From a bacterium (GTDB taxonomy: Bacteria > Pseudomonadota > Gammaproteobacteria > Burkholderiales > Thiobacteraceae), in contig DAIAMA010000006.1 in NCBI GenBank assembly GCA_027438535.1, positions 1 through 16,279 of the forward strand: a stretch of DNA of 16,279 nt, read 5' to 3'. The translations under genes were made by a program, and so were the position numbers. The first letter of the stretch is position 1, and each line of letters opens with the position of its first letter. Below, piece after piece: positions 7,072 to 15,275 of the stretch. The notes under the pieces are model-generated. The model was not told the DNA's origin. It was given only the letters and a program-made list of their open reading frames with translations, and ran no database searches.

Positions 7072-8331
7072 ATGAACGACAAAACCGGCAGCAACGATAA
7101 GCTTCTGTACTGTTCCTTCTGCGGCAAAAGCCAGCACGAAGTGCGGAAGCTCATCGCCGGCCCGTCGGTATTTATTTGCGACGAATGCGTTGATTTGTGC
7201 AACGACATTATCCGCGAAGAAATCCAGGGCGACCAGGGCGCGAAGGCGGGCGGCAACGAACTGCCGACGCCGGCCGAGATTTGTCAAATTCTCGACCAAT
7301 ATGTGATCGGCCAAAATGTGGCGAAAAAGATTTTGTCGGTCGCGGTATACAATCACTACAAGCGCTTGAAGAATAGTCCCAAGGCCGATGATGTCGAGCT
7401 ATCCAAGAGCAATATTCTCCTGATCGGACCGACCGGCTCGGGCAAAACTTTGCTCGCGCAGACTTTGGCGCGGCTACTCAATGTGCCGTTCGTGATCGCC
7501 GATGCCACCACGCTGACCGAAGCTGGTTATGTCGGCGAGGATGTGGAAAATATCATTCAGAAATTGCTGCAAAAATGCGACTACAACGTGGAGAAAGCGC
7601 AGCAAGGCATTGTTTATATCGATGAGATCGACAAGATTTCGCGCAAGTCCGATAACCCTTCCATCACCCGCGACGTGTCGGGCGAGGGCGTGCAGCAGGC
7701 ACTGCTAAAGCTGATCGAAGGCACGATCGCCTCGGTGCCGCCGCAGGGCGGGCGCAAGCATCCGAATCAGGAGTTCGTGCAGGTCGATACCGCGAATATT
7801 CTGTTCGTATGCGGCGGCGCATTCGATGGCTTGGTGAAAGTGATCCGCAACCGTTCGGAGAAGGGCGGCATCGGTTTCGGCGCGCAAGTGAAAAGCAAGG
7901 ACGACCGTAAGGCGATCGGGGACGTGCTGCGCGAAGTGGAGCCGGAGGATTTGATCAAATACGGCTTGATTCCCGAATTCGTCGGCCGCTTGCCGGTGGT
8001 CGCGACCCTGGAGGAGCTCGACGAAAAAGCGCTGGTGCAAATTCTCACCGAGCCCAAGAATGCCCTGATTCGCCAGTATCAAAAACTGTTTACGATGGAA
8101 GGCACCGAGTTGGAGTTCCGCGACAGCGCGATCGAAGAGATCGCACGCAAGGCGCTGCAACGAAAAACCGGCGCGCGTGGCCTGCGCTCGATCATGGAGC
8201 ATGCGCTGCTCGACATTATGTTCGAGCTGCCTTCGCTGAAAGATGTCACCAAGGTGGTGGTGGACGAAGAAGTGATCAAGGGTAAGACCAAACCCTTGCT
8301 CATCTACGCCGACCAACCGCGTGTCGCGTGA
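7072..8331 (+). CDS. clpX: ATP-dependent Clp protease ATPase subunit ClpX
   Basis: AAA+ unfoldase of 419 residues, forming a hexamer that recognises tagged substrates (for example ssrA) and feeds ClpP. The N-terminal zinc-binding domain has C14, C17, C36 and C39. Walker A is GPTGSGKT at 119-126 (K125), with the pore loop GYVG in [11 protein letters not shown]. Walker B is [10 protein letters not shown], the RKH loop is in GGRKHPN, and the ClpP-docking IGF loop is in [10 protein letters not shown]. The arginine-finger and sensor-2 region includes TGARGLR near the C-terminus. ATG at 7072 was chosen over ATG at 7066 because AAGGG (7060-7064) is 7 bases from 7072 but only 1 from 7066. A longer in-frame extension into clpP is not supported. 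Probably cotranscribed with clpP. Confidence 0.98.
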   Translation: MNDKTGSNDKLLYCSFCGKSQHEVRKLIAGPSVFICDECVDLCNDIIREEIQGDQGAKAGGNELPTPAEICQILDQYVIGQNVAKKILSVAVYNHYKRLKNSPKADDVELSKSNILLIGPTGSGKTLLAQTLARLLNVPFVIADATTLTEAGYVGEDVENIIQKLLQKCDYNVEKAQQGIVYIDEIDKISRKSDNPSITRDVSGEGVQQALLKLIEGTIASVPPQGGRKHPNQEFVQVDTANILFVCGGAFDGLVKVIRNRSEKGGIGFGAQVKSKDDRKAIGDVLREVEPEDLIKYGLIPEFVGRLPVVATLEELDEKALVQILTEPKNALIRQYQKLFTMEGTELEFRDSAIEEIARKALQRKTGARGLRSIMEHALLDIMFELPSLKDVTKVVVDEEVIKGKTKPLLIYADQPRVA

Positions 8332-8434
8332 GTGATCGGGTTTACGCGATTCAAGTATTCCCCGCAGCCGGCCGTTATTCTCTTCAAGAACCTGGCGCCG
8401 CTATCCCGGGCGCCTTACGGGACACCCGCCGGCC

Positions 8435-8462
8435 CTTGATATTGCCGGCCGGGCCCCCATCT
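8435..8462 (+). promoter_or_regulatory. Probable sigma-32 (RpoH) heat-shock promoter for lon
   Basis: CTTGATA (8435-8441) matches the sigma-32 -35 consensus CTTGAAA in 6 of 7 positions, and CCCCATCT (8455-8462) matches the -10 consensus CCCCATNT fully. The spacer is 13 bases, inside the usual range. Initiation near 8468-8470 would leave a leader of about 30 bases before the lon ATG. Two GCCGGC palindromes (8428-8433, 8444-8449) flank the -35 box. lon is a sigma-32 gene in E. coli, so the assignment agrees with known biology; it is read from sequence only. Confidence 0.75.
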
Positions 8463-8497
8463 CTCTTCAACAAGCTTCTTACTTAGGCAGATAAACC

Positions 8498-10906
8498 ATG
8501 AGCTTACCTCAAGAGACCCTGGGCGACCGCGTAACCCTTCCCTTACTTCCTCTGCGGGATGTCGTGGTATATCCCCACATTGTGATTCCCTTATTCGTCG
8601 GCCGCCCGAAATCCATCAAGGCGCTGGAAGTGGCGATGGAATCCGGTAAGCATATCCTCCTGGTCGCGCAAAAATCCGCCTCCAAGGATGAACCGACGAC
8701 CGACGATTTGTATCACGTGGGTAGCGTCGCCAGCATCCTGCAAATGTTGAAATTGCCCGATGGCACGGTGAAGGTCTTGGTCGAAGGCAATCAACGCGCG
8801 CGCATCAACGATTTCATCGACGATAAGACCCATTTCGCGGCGGATGCGGAGATCGCCCAGATCGAACCGCCGACGGACAATGAAACGCTGGCGCTGATGC
8901 GTAGCGTGTTCACCGAGTTCGACCAATACGTCAAGCTCAACAAAAAAATTCCGCCGGAGATTTTGACCTCGCTCGCCAGCATCGACGATGCCGGCCGGCT
9001 TGCCGACACCATCGCCGCGCACTTGCCGATCAAGCTTGAACAGAAACAGGAAATTCTCGAGATGTTCTCGGTGCATTCGCGTCTCGAACATTTGTTCGGC
9101 CTGCTGAATGCCGAGATCGATATCCTGCAAGTGGAGAAGCGCATCCGCGGCCGGGTAAAACGGCAAATGGAAAAAAGCCAGCGCGAGTATTATCTGAACG
9201 AGCAAGTAAAGGCGATTCAGAAAGAGTTGGGCGATATGGAAGAAGGCGCCGATCTCGATGACTTGGAAAAACGCATCAAAGACGCGAAGATGTCGAAAGA
9301 GGCCAATACCAAGGCCATGGCCGAATTGAAAAAATTAAAGATGATGTCGCCAATGTCGGCGGAAGCCACCGTCGTGCGTAATTTCATCGAGACCATCGTG
9401 AGTTTGCCATGGCGCAAGAAAACCAAGATCAGCAAGGACCTGGAACGCGCCGAAGCCATCTTGGACGAGGACCACTACGGCCTCGACCGGGTGAAAGAGC
9501 GCATCATCGAATACCTCGCGGTGCAGCAGCGCGTGGATAAACTGAAAGCGCCGATTCTGTGCCTGGTTGGGCCGCCCGGTGTGGGTAAGACCTCGCTCGG
9601 CCAATCGATCGCCAAGGCGACCAATCGCAAATTCGTGCGCATGGCGCTGGGCGGCGTGCGCGACGAAGCGGAGATTCGCGGCCATCGCCGTACGTATATC
9701 GGTTCCATGCCGGGCAAGATTTTGCAAAGCATGACCAAGGTTGCGGTGCGTAACCCGCTATTCCTGCTCGACGAAGTGGATAAGATGGGCATGGACTTCC
9801 GTGGCGATCCTTCCTCAGCCTTGCTGGAAGTGCTGGATCCGGAGCAGAACCATACCTTTGTCGACCATTATGTCGAGGTGGAATTCGATCTCTCCGAAGT
9901 CATGTTCGTGGCTACCGCCAACTCGCTCAATATTCCACCCGCTTTGCTGGATAGGATGGAAGTGATTCGGCTCGCCGGGTACACCGAAGACGAAAAGATC
10001 AATATCGCCGTGAATTATCTGTTGCAGAAACAGATCAAGACCCATGGTTTGAAGCAGGGCGAGATTAACGTCACGCAGAGCGCGATCCGCGACATCATTC
10101 GCTATTACACACGCGAAGCCGGCGTGCGTGGCTTGGAGCGCGAAATCGCCAAGATTTGCCGCAAAGTCGTCAAAGCGTTACTGGTGGATAAGAAAGCCAG
10201 CAAAATCACGGTTAGCGCGCGCAATCTCGACAAATATCTGGGTGTGCGCCGCTTTAGCTACGGCATGGCGGAGAAAGCCAATCAGGTCGGGCAGGTGACC
10301 GGTTTGGCGTGGACCGAAGTCGGCGGCGAACTGCTCACGATCGAGTCGGTCAAGATTCCGGGCAAGGGTAAAACGATCACTACCGGTAAATTGGGCGAAG
10401 TGATGCAAGAGTCGATTCAAGCCGCGCTGTCGGTCGTGCGCAGCCGCTCGAAGCGGCTGGGCATTCCGGAAGATTTTTATCAGAACAACGATATTCATAT
10501 TCACCTGCCGGAAGGCGCGACGCCGAAGGACGGGCCGAGCGCGGGCGTTGCCATTTGTACCGCGATGGTATCGGTGTTGACGGGTATCCCGGTGCGTGCC
10601 GATGTGGCGATGACCGGCGAGATTACGCTGCGTGGCGAGGTGTTGCCGATCGGCGGCTTGAAAGAGAAATTGCTTGCGGCGCATCGGGGCGGCATCAAGA
10701 TGGTCTTGATTCCGCAGGAAAACACCAAGGATCTCGGCGATATTCCGGACAATATTAAAAACAAGCTCGATATCCATCCGGTACGCTGGATCGATCAAGT
10801 GCTGGAATATGCATTGGAGCGCAAGCCACAGCCGCTACCGGACGAAGCGCCGGCCGCGCTGCCGCCGAAAGTGGAAGAAAAACCGCCGGCCGTGGTGAAA
10901 CATTAA
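8498..10906 (+). CDS. lon: ATP-dependent Lon protease (LonA)
   Basis: Lon protease of 802 residues (E. coli 784), a homohexameric AAA+ serine protease that degrades damaged and regulatory proteins in the cytoplasm. The N-terminal substrate-recognition domain ([22 protein letters not shown] at about 14-35) is followed by a coiled-coil region. The AAA+ module has Walker A GPPGVGKT at 358-365 (K364) and Walker [12 protein letters not shown]. The protease domain has the Ser-Lys dyad S681 (in KDGPSAG) and K724 (in GGLKEK). The last 25 or so residues are a Pro- and Ala-rich tail, which accounts for the extra length. ATG at 8498 is preceded by a weak purine stretch (AGGCAG). A sigma-32-like promoter lies at 8435-8462 and a strong terminator follows, so lon can be an independent heat-shock unit even though it lies next to clpX. 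Confidence 0.98.
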   Translation: MSLPQETLGDRVTLPLLPLRDVVVYPHIVIPLFVGRPKSIKALEVAMESGKHILLVAQKSASKDEPTTDDLYHVGSVASILQMLKLPDGTVKVLVEGNQRARINDFIDDKTHFAADAEIAQIEPPTDNETLALMRSVFTEFDQYVKLNKKIPPEILTSLASIDDAGRLADTIAAHLPIKLEQKQEILEMFSVHSRLEHLFGLLNAEIDILQVEKRIRGRVKRQMEKSQREYYLNEQVKAIQKELGDMEEGADLDDLEKRIKDAKMSKEANTKAMAELKKLKMMSPMSAEATVVRNFIETIVSLPWRKKTKISKDLERAEAILDEDHYGLDRVKERIIEYLAVQQRVDKLKAPILCLVGPPGVGKTSLGQSIAKATNRKFVRMALGGVRDEAEIRGHRRTYIGSMPGKILQSMTKVAVRNPLFLLDEVDKMGMDFRGDPSSALLEVLDPEQNHTFVDHYVEVEFDLSEVMFVATANSLNIPPALLDRMEVIRLAGYTEDEKINIAVNYLLQKQIKTHGLKQGEINVTQSAIRDIIRYYTREAGVRGLEREIAKICRKVVKALLVDKKASKITVSARNLDKYLGVRRFSYGMAEKANQVGQVTGLAWTEVGGELLTIESVKIPGKGKTITTGKLGEVMQESIQAALSVVRSRSKRLGIPEDFYQNNDIHIHLPEGATPKDGPSAGVAICTAMVSVLTGIPVRADVAMTGEITLRGEVLPIGGLKEKLLAAHRGGIKMVLIPQENTKDLGDIPDNIKNKLDIHPVRWIDQVLEYALERKPQPLPDEAPAALPPKVEEKPPAVVKH

Positions 10907-10922
10907 ACGGCGGAGACTGGCG

Positions 10923-10961
10923 AAAAGCCGGATCGGTGTAATAAGCCGATCCGGCTTTTTT
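10923..10961 (+). terminator. Rho-independent terminator after lon
   Basis: Perfect 14-base arms (10923-10936 and 10946-10959, core GCCGGATCGG/CCGATCCGGC) enclose a 9-base loop and end in a run of six T. It lies 17 bases after the lon stop. The A-run on the 5' side would let it work weakly in the other direction too, but no minus-strand gene is near. Confidence 0.95.
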
Positions 10962-11055
10962 CATGCCAGATTGAGTGCGTGCGGCAAAATTTCTTGCTTG
11001 CATGCGGATAAAAAATGATTCACGTGATAATCCCCGCGCGGCGCCGACATATCGC

Positions 11056-11085
11056 TTGACACCCTGTTTTTCAGACTGCTATAAA
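11056..11085 (+). promoter_or_regulatory. Sigma-70 promoter for the HU gene
   Basis: TTGACA (11056-11061) matches the -35 consensus fully, and TATAAA (11080-11085) matches the -10 consensus in 5 of 6, with an 18-base spacer. Initiation near 11092 gives a leader of about 56 bases before the GTG start. This is the clearest housekeeping promoter in the window and fits a highly expressed nucleoid protein. Confidence 0.85.
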
Positions 11086-11147
11086 GTGCAGTGCAGGGTT
11101 CTACTGCCACATCACACACCAACACCTATGCGAAAAGGGGACACCTC

Positions 11148-11420
11148 GTGAACAAAACTGAATTGATCGACGCGATTGCCACGGAAGCGGATATTTCCAA
11201 AGCGGCGGCGGGCCGCGCGCTGGATGCCGCGGTCGGTGCGGTGCAGCAAGCACTCAAAAAGGGCAATATGGTGACGCTCGTGGGCTTCGGTACGTTCTAT
11301 GTCGGCAAGCGCGCCGCGCGCAATGGCCGTAATCCGCAAACCGGCGCCACCATCAAAATCAAGGCGGCCAAGGTACCTAAATTCCGCGCTGGAAAATCAC
11401 TGAAAGATGCGCTAAACTAG
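11148..11420 (+). CDS. hupB: DNA-binding protein HU (HupB type)
   Basis: Histone-like nucleoid protein of 90 residues, the standard HU length, which binds and bends DNA as a dimer. The family signature [19 protein letters not shown] sits at about 42-60, with the DNA-contacting arm including the conserved RNP. The C-terminus has [19 protein letters not shown] at 11148 was chosen: AAGGGGA at 11135-11141 is well placed and the family starts with xNKTELID. The frame is open further upstream, but that part crosses the leader. lon followed by an HU gene is the usual order in many proteobacteria, which favours HupB over IHF subunits, as does the sequence. tRNA-Val and tRNA-Asp follow with no clear promoter or strong terminator between, so read-through is possible. 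Confidence 0.97.
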   Translation: MNKTELIDAIATEADISKAAAGRALDAAVGAVQQALKKGNMVTLVGFGTFYVGKRAARNGRNPQTGATIKIKAAKVPKFRAGKSLKDALN

Positions 11421-11527
11421 CGCGCTTTTGGTGAGGCTGAGCTGGTGCTTCGGCACGGCTTCCCCAAGGCGCCTTACTCGCGATAAACCGGGCGATAGCG
11501 CGGATGTCGCGGCGAAGGTGCCGTTTT

Positions 11528-11603
11528 GGGTGCTTAGCTCAGCTGGTAGAGCGTCGCCCTTACAAGGCGAATGTCGGGGGTTCGATCCCCTCAGCACCCA
11601 CCA
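11528..11603 (+). tRNA. tRNA-Val (anticodon UAC)
   Basis: Cloverleaf of 76 bases with encoded CCA. The acceptor arms are GGGTGCT and AGCACCC. The D arm is in TTAGCTCAGCTGGTAGAGC. The anticodon stem TCGCC/GGCGA encloses loop CTTACAA with anticodon TAC at 11561-11563, and the T arm contains GGGTTCGATCC. It is 11 bases upstream of tRNA-Asp. The 107-base spacer after hupB holds no convincing promoter. Confidence 0.97.
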
Positions 11604-11614
11604 GCGCAAGTTGA

Positions 11615-11691
11615 GGAGTGGTAGTTCAGCTGGTTAGAATACCGGCCTGTCACGCCGGGGGTCGCGGGTTCGAGTCCCGTCCACTCCGCCA
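11615..11691 (+). tRNA. tRNA-Asp (anticodon GUC)
   Basis: Cloverleaf of 77 bases with encoded CCA. The acceptor arms are GGAGTGG and CCACTCC with discriminator G. The anticodon stem CCGGC/GCCGG encloses loop CTGTCAC with anticodon GTC at 11649-11651, and the T arm contains GGGTTCGAGTCC. Tandem with tRNA-Val and followed within 7 bases by a terminator. Confidence 0.97.
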
Positions 11692-11697
11692 GAACCG

Positions 11698-11733
11698 GGC
11701 GAGCACCTTTTCATTAGGGCGCTCGCCTTTTTT
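11698..11733 (+). terminator. Rho-independent terminator after tRNA-Asp
   Basis: GGCGAGC (11698-11704) pairs with GCTCGCC (11721-11727) across a 16-base loop, followed by six T (11728-11733). It closes the tRNA (and probably hupB-tRNA) transcript. Only 29 bases separate it from the ppiD start, so ppiD either has a promoter overlapping this element or relies on read-through. Confidence 0.85.
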
Positions 11734-11762
11734 ATTTCGGATTCCCAAAATAGGATCGCGCT

Positions 11763-13685
11763 ATGTTATCCGACACCATGCACGAAAAAATGAAGGGTTG
11801 GTTTGCCCGCATTATTTTAGGCATTATTATTCTTTCCTTCGCCCTGTTCGGAGTCGATGCGTACAATCGCGCGGGCGGTTCGGTGCCGGTCGTGGCCCAG
11901 GTCGGCGAACGTAAGATTACGCTGCCGGAATACGAGGAAGCATTCAGGAGCGAGCAAACCCGTTTGCGCAAGGCGGGCGAGCGCGATGCCGCGATCTTGA
12001 ACGGAAAAGCGCTAAAATCTGCGGTGCTGGAGCGCCTGATACGCGAGCAATTGCTGATCGAGCAGGCGGCAAAACTGGGTTATAGCGCGGACAAGGCGGC
12101 GATCTTTGCCGCGGTGGAACGGGAGCCGGCGTTTCAAGAAAACGGGCGCTTTTCCCAAGCCCAATTTGAACGCTTTCTCGAATATAACCGCTTGAACCGC
12201 GAACAATATGTGGCTTCGATCGCGCAGAACCAAATTATTCGCGAGTTGCTCGCGCTGCAAGCCGATACCAATATTGTCTCGCACGCGCAAGCCGGGCGTT
12301 TGGCGCGGATACTGGCGCAGCGGCGCGAGGTTGCCGAAGCGATATTGCATGCCGCGGATTTCACCGCCCGGGTGCAAGTCACGCCGCAGCAAATCCAAGC
12401 CTATTACGATGCGCATCCCGAATTGTCGCGCGTGCCGGAACAGGCGCGCGTGGAATACATCGTGTTTTCGCCGGAGGCGATCATGGCGCATCTGCAGGTG
12501 AGCGAAGCCGATGCCAAGGCGTACTACGCCGCGCATGCGGCGGAATTCGCGCAACCGGAACGGCGCGAGGTGGCGCACATCCTGATCCGCGTGCCGCCCG
12601 ATGCCAAGCCCGCGGAACGCCAAGCGGCGCAAGAAAAAGCGCAGCAAATTCTGCGGCAGGTGCAGCAGAACCCCAAGCTATTCGGCGAATTGGCCAAGCG
12701 TTATTCGCAAGATCCGCTAACGGCCGCCAAAGGCGGCTCATTCGGATTTATTCAGCGCGGCACGCTATTCAAGCAAATCGAAGACGCCGCGTTCAGCATG
12801 GCGCCGGGCGAGGTGCGCGGCCTCGTGGAATCGCCGGCGGGGTTTCATATCGTGCAACTGCAAGCCGTTACCGGCGGCGGACAGCGCAGCTTCGACGAGG
12901 TTAAAGCACAGGTGATGGACGCGGCCAAGCGCGACATGGCCTTGCGTCGATTCAACGAGGAGGCGGATCTATTCGGTGACGCGGTCTACTCCAAACCGGA
13001 TAGCCTCAAGCCCGCCGCGGAAAAATATCAACTTCCGATCCAAACCAGCGATTGGTTCGGGCGCCAAGGCCCGGCGCAAGGCGTGCTCAAGAACGAGCGC
13101 CTGCTTAGCGCGATTTTTTCCAGCGATGCGGTGCGAGACAAGCGCAATACCGATGCCATCGAGGTAGCGCCCAACACCTTGGTCGCGGCGCGTATCGCGG
13201 AATATAAGCCGGCCACTCAAAAGCCGCTGGAAGCGGTCAAAACGGAAATCGAATCGCGCTTGCGCGCGCAGCAAGCGGCAGCGCTGGCGGTGCAGCGCGG
13301 TCAAGCGCAGGTAGCGGAATTGCAGCAGGGGAAAACCGTGACGGGATTGACATTCGCGGCGCCGGTGACGCTCAATCGCGGGCAAGCGCCGAAGCCGGAT
13401 ATGGATGCTAGCGCGCTGCAGATAATCTATCGCGCCCCGGTCAAAACGCTACCGGCTTATGCGGGCGCGGCTTTGCCTAACGGCGATTATGCGATTTATA
13501 AAATCATCGCCGTGAGTACCGACGATGCGCTGCTCAAACAAGCCAGCCAGTTCTTACCCGCAACCCTAGCGCAAGCGCAAGCCGAGCAAATCGCGAGTGC
13601 GTATGTGGCGAGCTTGCGGCACGAGATCAAGGTAACGATCAAGCAGGATGTGCTAGATAAGGCGGATAAAGCGGACGAACCGTAG
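11763..13685 (+). CDS. ppiD: Peptidyl-prolyl cis-trans isomerase D (membrane-anchored SurA/parvulin type)
   Basis: PpiD-like folding factor of 640 residues, anchored in the inner membrane with its bulk in the periplasm, where it helps newly exported proteins near the Sec translocon. One membrane segment lies at about 14-34 (FARIILGIIILSFALFG...), after a short charged N-terminus. A SurA-N-like chaperone region spans roughly 45-170. The parvulin domain is at about 268-369 (REVAHILIRV, then YSQDPLTAAKGGSFGFI and SPAGFHIVQL). The C-terminal part is less conserved. ATG at 11763 was chosen because AGGA at 11752-11755 is 7 bases upstream; ATG at 11778 is a less likely alternative. Location after lon, HU and tRNAs matches the known lon-hupB-ppiD order. 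Whether the parvulin domain is active cannot be told; in E. coli PpiD it is considered inactive. It converges with cheB 26 bases away, with no terminator visible. Confidence 0.95.
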   Translation: MLSDTMHEKMKGWFARIILGIIILSFALFGVDAYNRAGGSVPVVAQVGERKITLPEYEEAFRSEQTRLRKAGERDAAILNGKALKSAVLERLIREQLLIEQAAKLGYSADKAAIFAAVEREPAFQENGRFSQAQFERFLEYNRLNREQYVASIAQNQIIRELLALQADTNIVSHAQAGRLARILAQRREVAEAILHAADFTARVQVTPQQIQAYYDAHPELSRVPEQARVEYIVFSPEAIMAHLQVSEADAKAYYAAHAAEFAQPERREVAHILIRVPPDAKPAERQAAQEKAQQILRQVQQNPKLFGELAKRYSQDPLTAAKGGSFGFIQRGTLFKQIEDAAFSMAPGEVRGLVESPAGFHIVQLQAVTGGGQRSFDEVKAQVMDAAKRDMALRRFNEEADLFGDAVYSKPDSLKPAAEKYQLPIQTSDWFGRQGPAQGVLKNERLLSAIFSSDAVRDKRNTDAIEVAPNTLVAARIAEYKPATQKPLEAVKTEIESRLRAQQAAALAVQRGQAQVAELQQGKTVTGLTFAAPVTLNRGQAPKPDMDASALQIIYRAPVKTLPAYAGAALPNGDYAIYKIIAVSTDDALLKQASQFLPATLAQAQAEQIASAYVASLRHEIKVTIKQDVLDKADKADEP

Positions 13686-13711
13686 ACGAGGCGGCATTCG
13701 ACATTCAACAG

Positions 13712-14788
13712 TCACACCCGGATCGCGCGTACGCCCAAGGGTGAAAGATGCGCCAGTATCCGCTGCGCGATATCGTTGAGCGGGACGATTTCATCCACGC
13801 CGCCCATGGCCACGGCTTCCTTCGGCATGCCATACACGACGCAAGTCGCTTCGTCCTGAGAAAAATTATAAGCACCAGCCTGTTTCATCTCTAGCATGCC
13901 GGCTGCGCCATCCTTACCCATGCCGGTGAGAATGACGCCGATCGCATTCTGGCCGGCACAGTTGGCGGCGGAGCGGAACAGCACATCGACCGATGGGCGG
14001 TGGCGATTCACCGGCGGACCGTCGTTTAATTCGCACATATAATTCGCGCCGCTGCGCTTCAATAGCAAATGCGAGTGGCCGGGTGCGATGTAGGCATGGC
14101 CGGGCAGAACACGGTCGCCTTGCTCGGCCTCTTTGACGGCGATTTTACATACGCTGTCGAGCCGGTTGGCGAAGGAGCGCGTAAACGCCTCCGGCATGTG
14201 CTGCGTGATCAAAATGCCCGGACAATCGGCGGGCATTCTGATCAACACTTCCTTGATCGCCTCGGTGCCGCCGGTGGAGGCACCAATGATGATCAGTTTT
14301 TCGGTGGAGGTAATGCGGTTCGCCAGCGCGGGCAGCACGGCATCCGCCGATAGACGCTCCGATACCTGCAGAGGCGAGGGTTTCTTGAGCTTGGCTTGGT
14401 GAGCGGCGCGGATTTTCTCCACGATCATCTCCCCGTATTCTTGCATGCCCGCGGCGATATCGAGCTTGGGCTTGGTGACGAAATCGACCGCGCCCAGTTC
14501 CAGCGCTCTTAGCGTGACTTCCGAGCTGCGCTCGGTAAAGGACGAAATCATCAAGACCGCCGTGGGCCGCAAGCGCATGAGCTTTTCGAGAAACACCAAA
14601 CCGTCCATTTTCGGCATTTCCACATCGAGAGTGATCACATCGGGATTGGTGGCGCGAATGATTTCGCGCGCGACCAAGGGGTCCGGTGCGACGCCCACGA
14701 CCCGGATATCCGGCGCTTGCTCGAGGATTTTCTTGAGCACGCTGCGAATGAGCGCGGAATCGTCGACGATGACTACTTTGATCGGCAT
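13712..14788 (-). CDS. cheB: Chemotaxis protein-glutamate methylesterase/deamidase CheB
   Basis: Two-domain adaptation enzyme of 358 residues. The receiver domain (1-125) has acidic residues D9-D10, phosphorylation site D55 ([11 protein letters not shown]) and K106; phosphate from CheA relieves inhibition of the effector domain. The methylesterase domain starts near 163 ([11 protein letters not shown]) and has the catalytic triad S171, H197 (TQHMPEAFT) and D293 ([11 protein letters not shown]), each 7 positions later than in E. coli. It removes methyl groups from, and deamidates, receptor glutamates and glutamines, opposing CheR. The ATG at 14788 has AGGA at 14800-14803, 11 bases upstream, a little long. 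It is 13 bases downstream of the cheD stop, so it is part of cheR-cheD-cheB. All key residues are present and no lesion is seen, unlike its two neighbours. Confidence 0.97.
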   Translation of the reverse strand: MPIKVVIVDDSALIRSVLKKILEQAPDIRVVGVAPDPLVAREIIRATNPDVITLDVEMPKMDGLVFLEKLMRLRPTAVLMISSFTERSSEVTLRALELGAVDFVTKPKLDIAAGMQEYGEMIVEKIRAAHQAKLKKPSPLQVSERLSADAVLPALANRITSTEKLIIIGASTGGTEAIKEVLIRMPADCPGILITQHMPEAFTRSFANRLDSVCKIAVKEAEQGDRVLPGHAYIAPGHSHLLLKRSGANYMCELNDGPPVNRHRPSVDVLFRSAANCAGQNAIGVILTGMGKDGAAGMLEMKQAGAYNFSQDEATCVVYGMPKEAVAMGGVDEIVPLNDIAQRILAHLSPLGVRAIRV

Positions 14789-14801
14789 GATGGTCGTTAT
14801 C

Positions 14802-15275
14802 CTAAGAAAATAGCTCTACATCGCCGGCTACCGGTTTCACGCCCAGGCGCGATTCGTATTCCTGCTCGCGCTCGATGATGGTGCTGTTGTGCAGGTTGCG
14901 CAGCTTTTTCACTAATACACGCCCGCTGTTGGGAAAGTAATATACCTTGCGCGGATGGACATCCAGCAAATCTTTCGCGATGACGCGAATATTCTCGGTT
15001 TCGAGAAATTTCAGCGCGAATTCGGCATCGCCGCCGTGCGGCAGCATGAAGTGATTCATGCCGCCCACGCCGCTTTCCCGGTCGCGAATGCAAGCCGAAA
15101 CACAAGAGCCCAATACCGTGACGATCATCATATCGTGCGTGGTTGCATAATATTCGCCGGGTAGAAATTTCGCGGCGTGCGTATTGAATTGCCGGTCGAA
15201 GTACAGGTTCGGCGTAGCCGCTTCTTCGGGGCCGCTCGCTTCGCTCCCGGCCTGGCGCGGCGGTTTGGCCGCCAT
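14802..15275 (-). CDS. cheD: Chemoreceptor glutamine deamidase CheD with an internal deletion
   Basis: CheD-family protein of 157 residues. The N-terminal half is typical: [12 protein letters not shown], then [14 protein letters not shown] and GGMNHFMLP. It keeps the Thr-Cys-His active site (T53, C58, H75) that deamidates receptor glutamines in known CheD proteins. After HGGDA (residue 84) it jumps straight to [20 protein letters not shown] and [19 protein letters not shown]. The usual intervening block of about 45-55 residues is absent: the helix with YAMEVLIN-type sequence, the EAKxFGGA strand-turn and the GxRN motif. The reading frame is unbroken, so this is a clean in-frame loss near base 15026. 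Removal of core helix and strands should disturb the fold. The ATG overlaps the cheR stop by one base (TAATG). A natural short form, a decayed gene or an assembly deletion are all possible; I cannot decide from the sequence. Confidence 0.88.
   Translation of the reverse strand: MAAKPPRQAGSEASGPEEAATPNLYFDRQFNTHAAKFLPGEYYATTHDMMIVTVLGSCVSACIRDRESGVGGMNHFMLPHGGDAEFALKFLETENIRVIAKDLLDVHPRKVYYFPNSGRVLVKKLRNLHNSTIIEREQEYESRLGVKPVAGDVELFS

Noticed and set aside
6537..7256. Long minus-strand open frame across clpP and clpX
   Set aside because: It mirrors two strongly conserved plus-strand genes and has no motif or ribosome site of its own.
8394..8414. GGCGCC pair with 9-base loop considered as a clpX terminator
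   Set aside because: Each arm is itself a 6-base palindrome common in GC-rich DNA, and no T run follows.
11409..11429. Weak stem-loop with TTTT over the hupB stop, considered as a terminator
   Set aside because: Only a 5-base GCGCT/AGCGC stem and four T interrupted by GC; too weak to call as a terminator.
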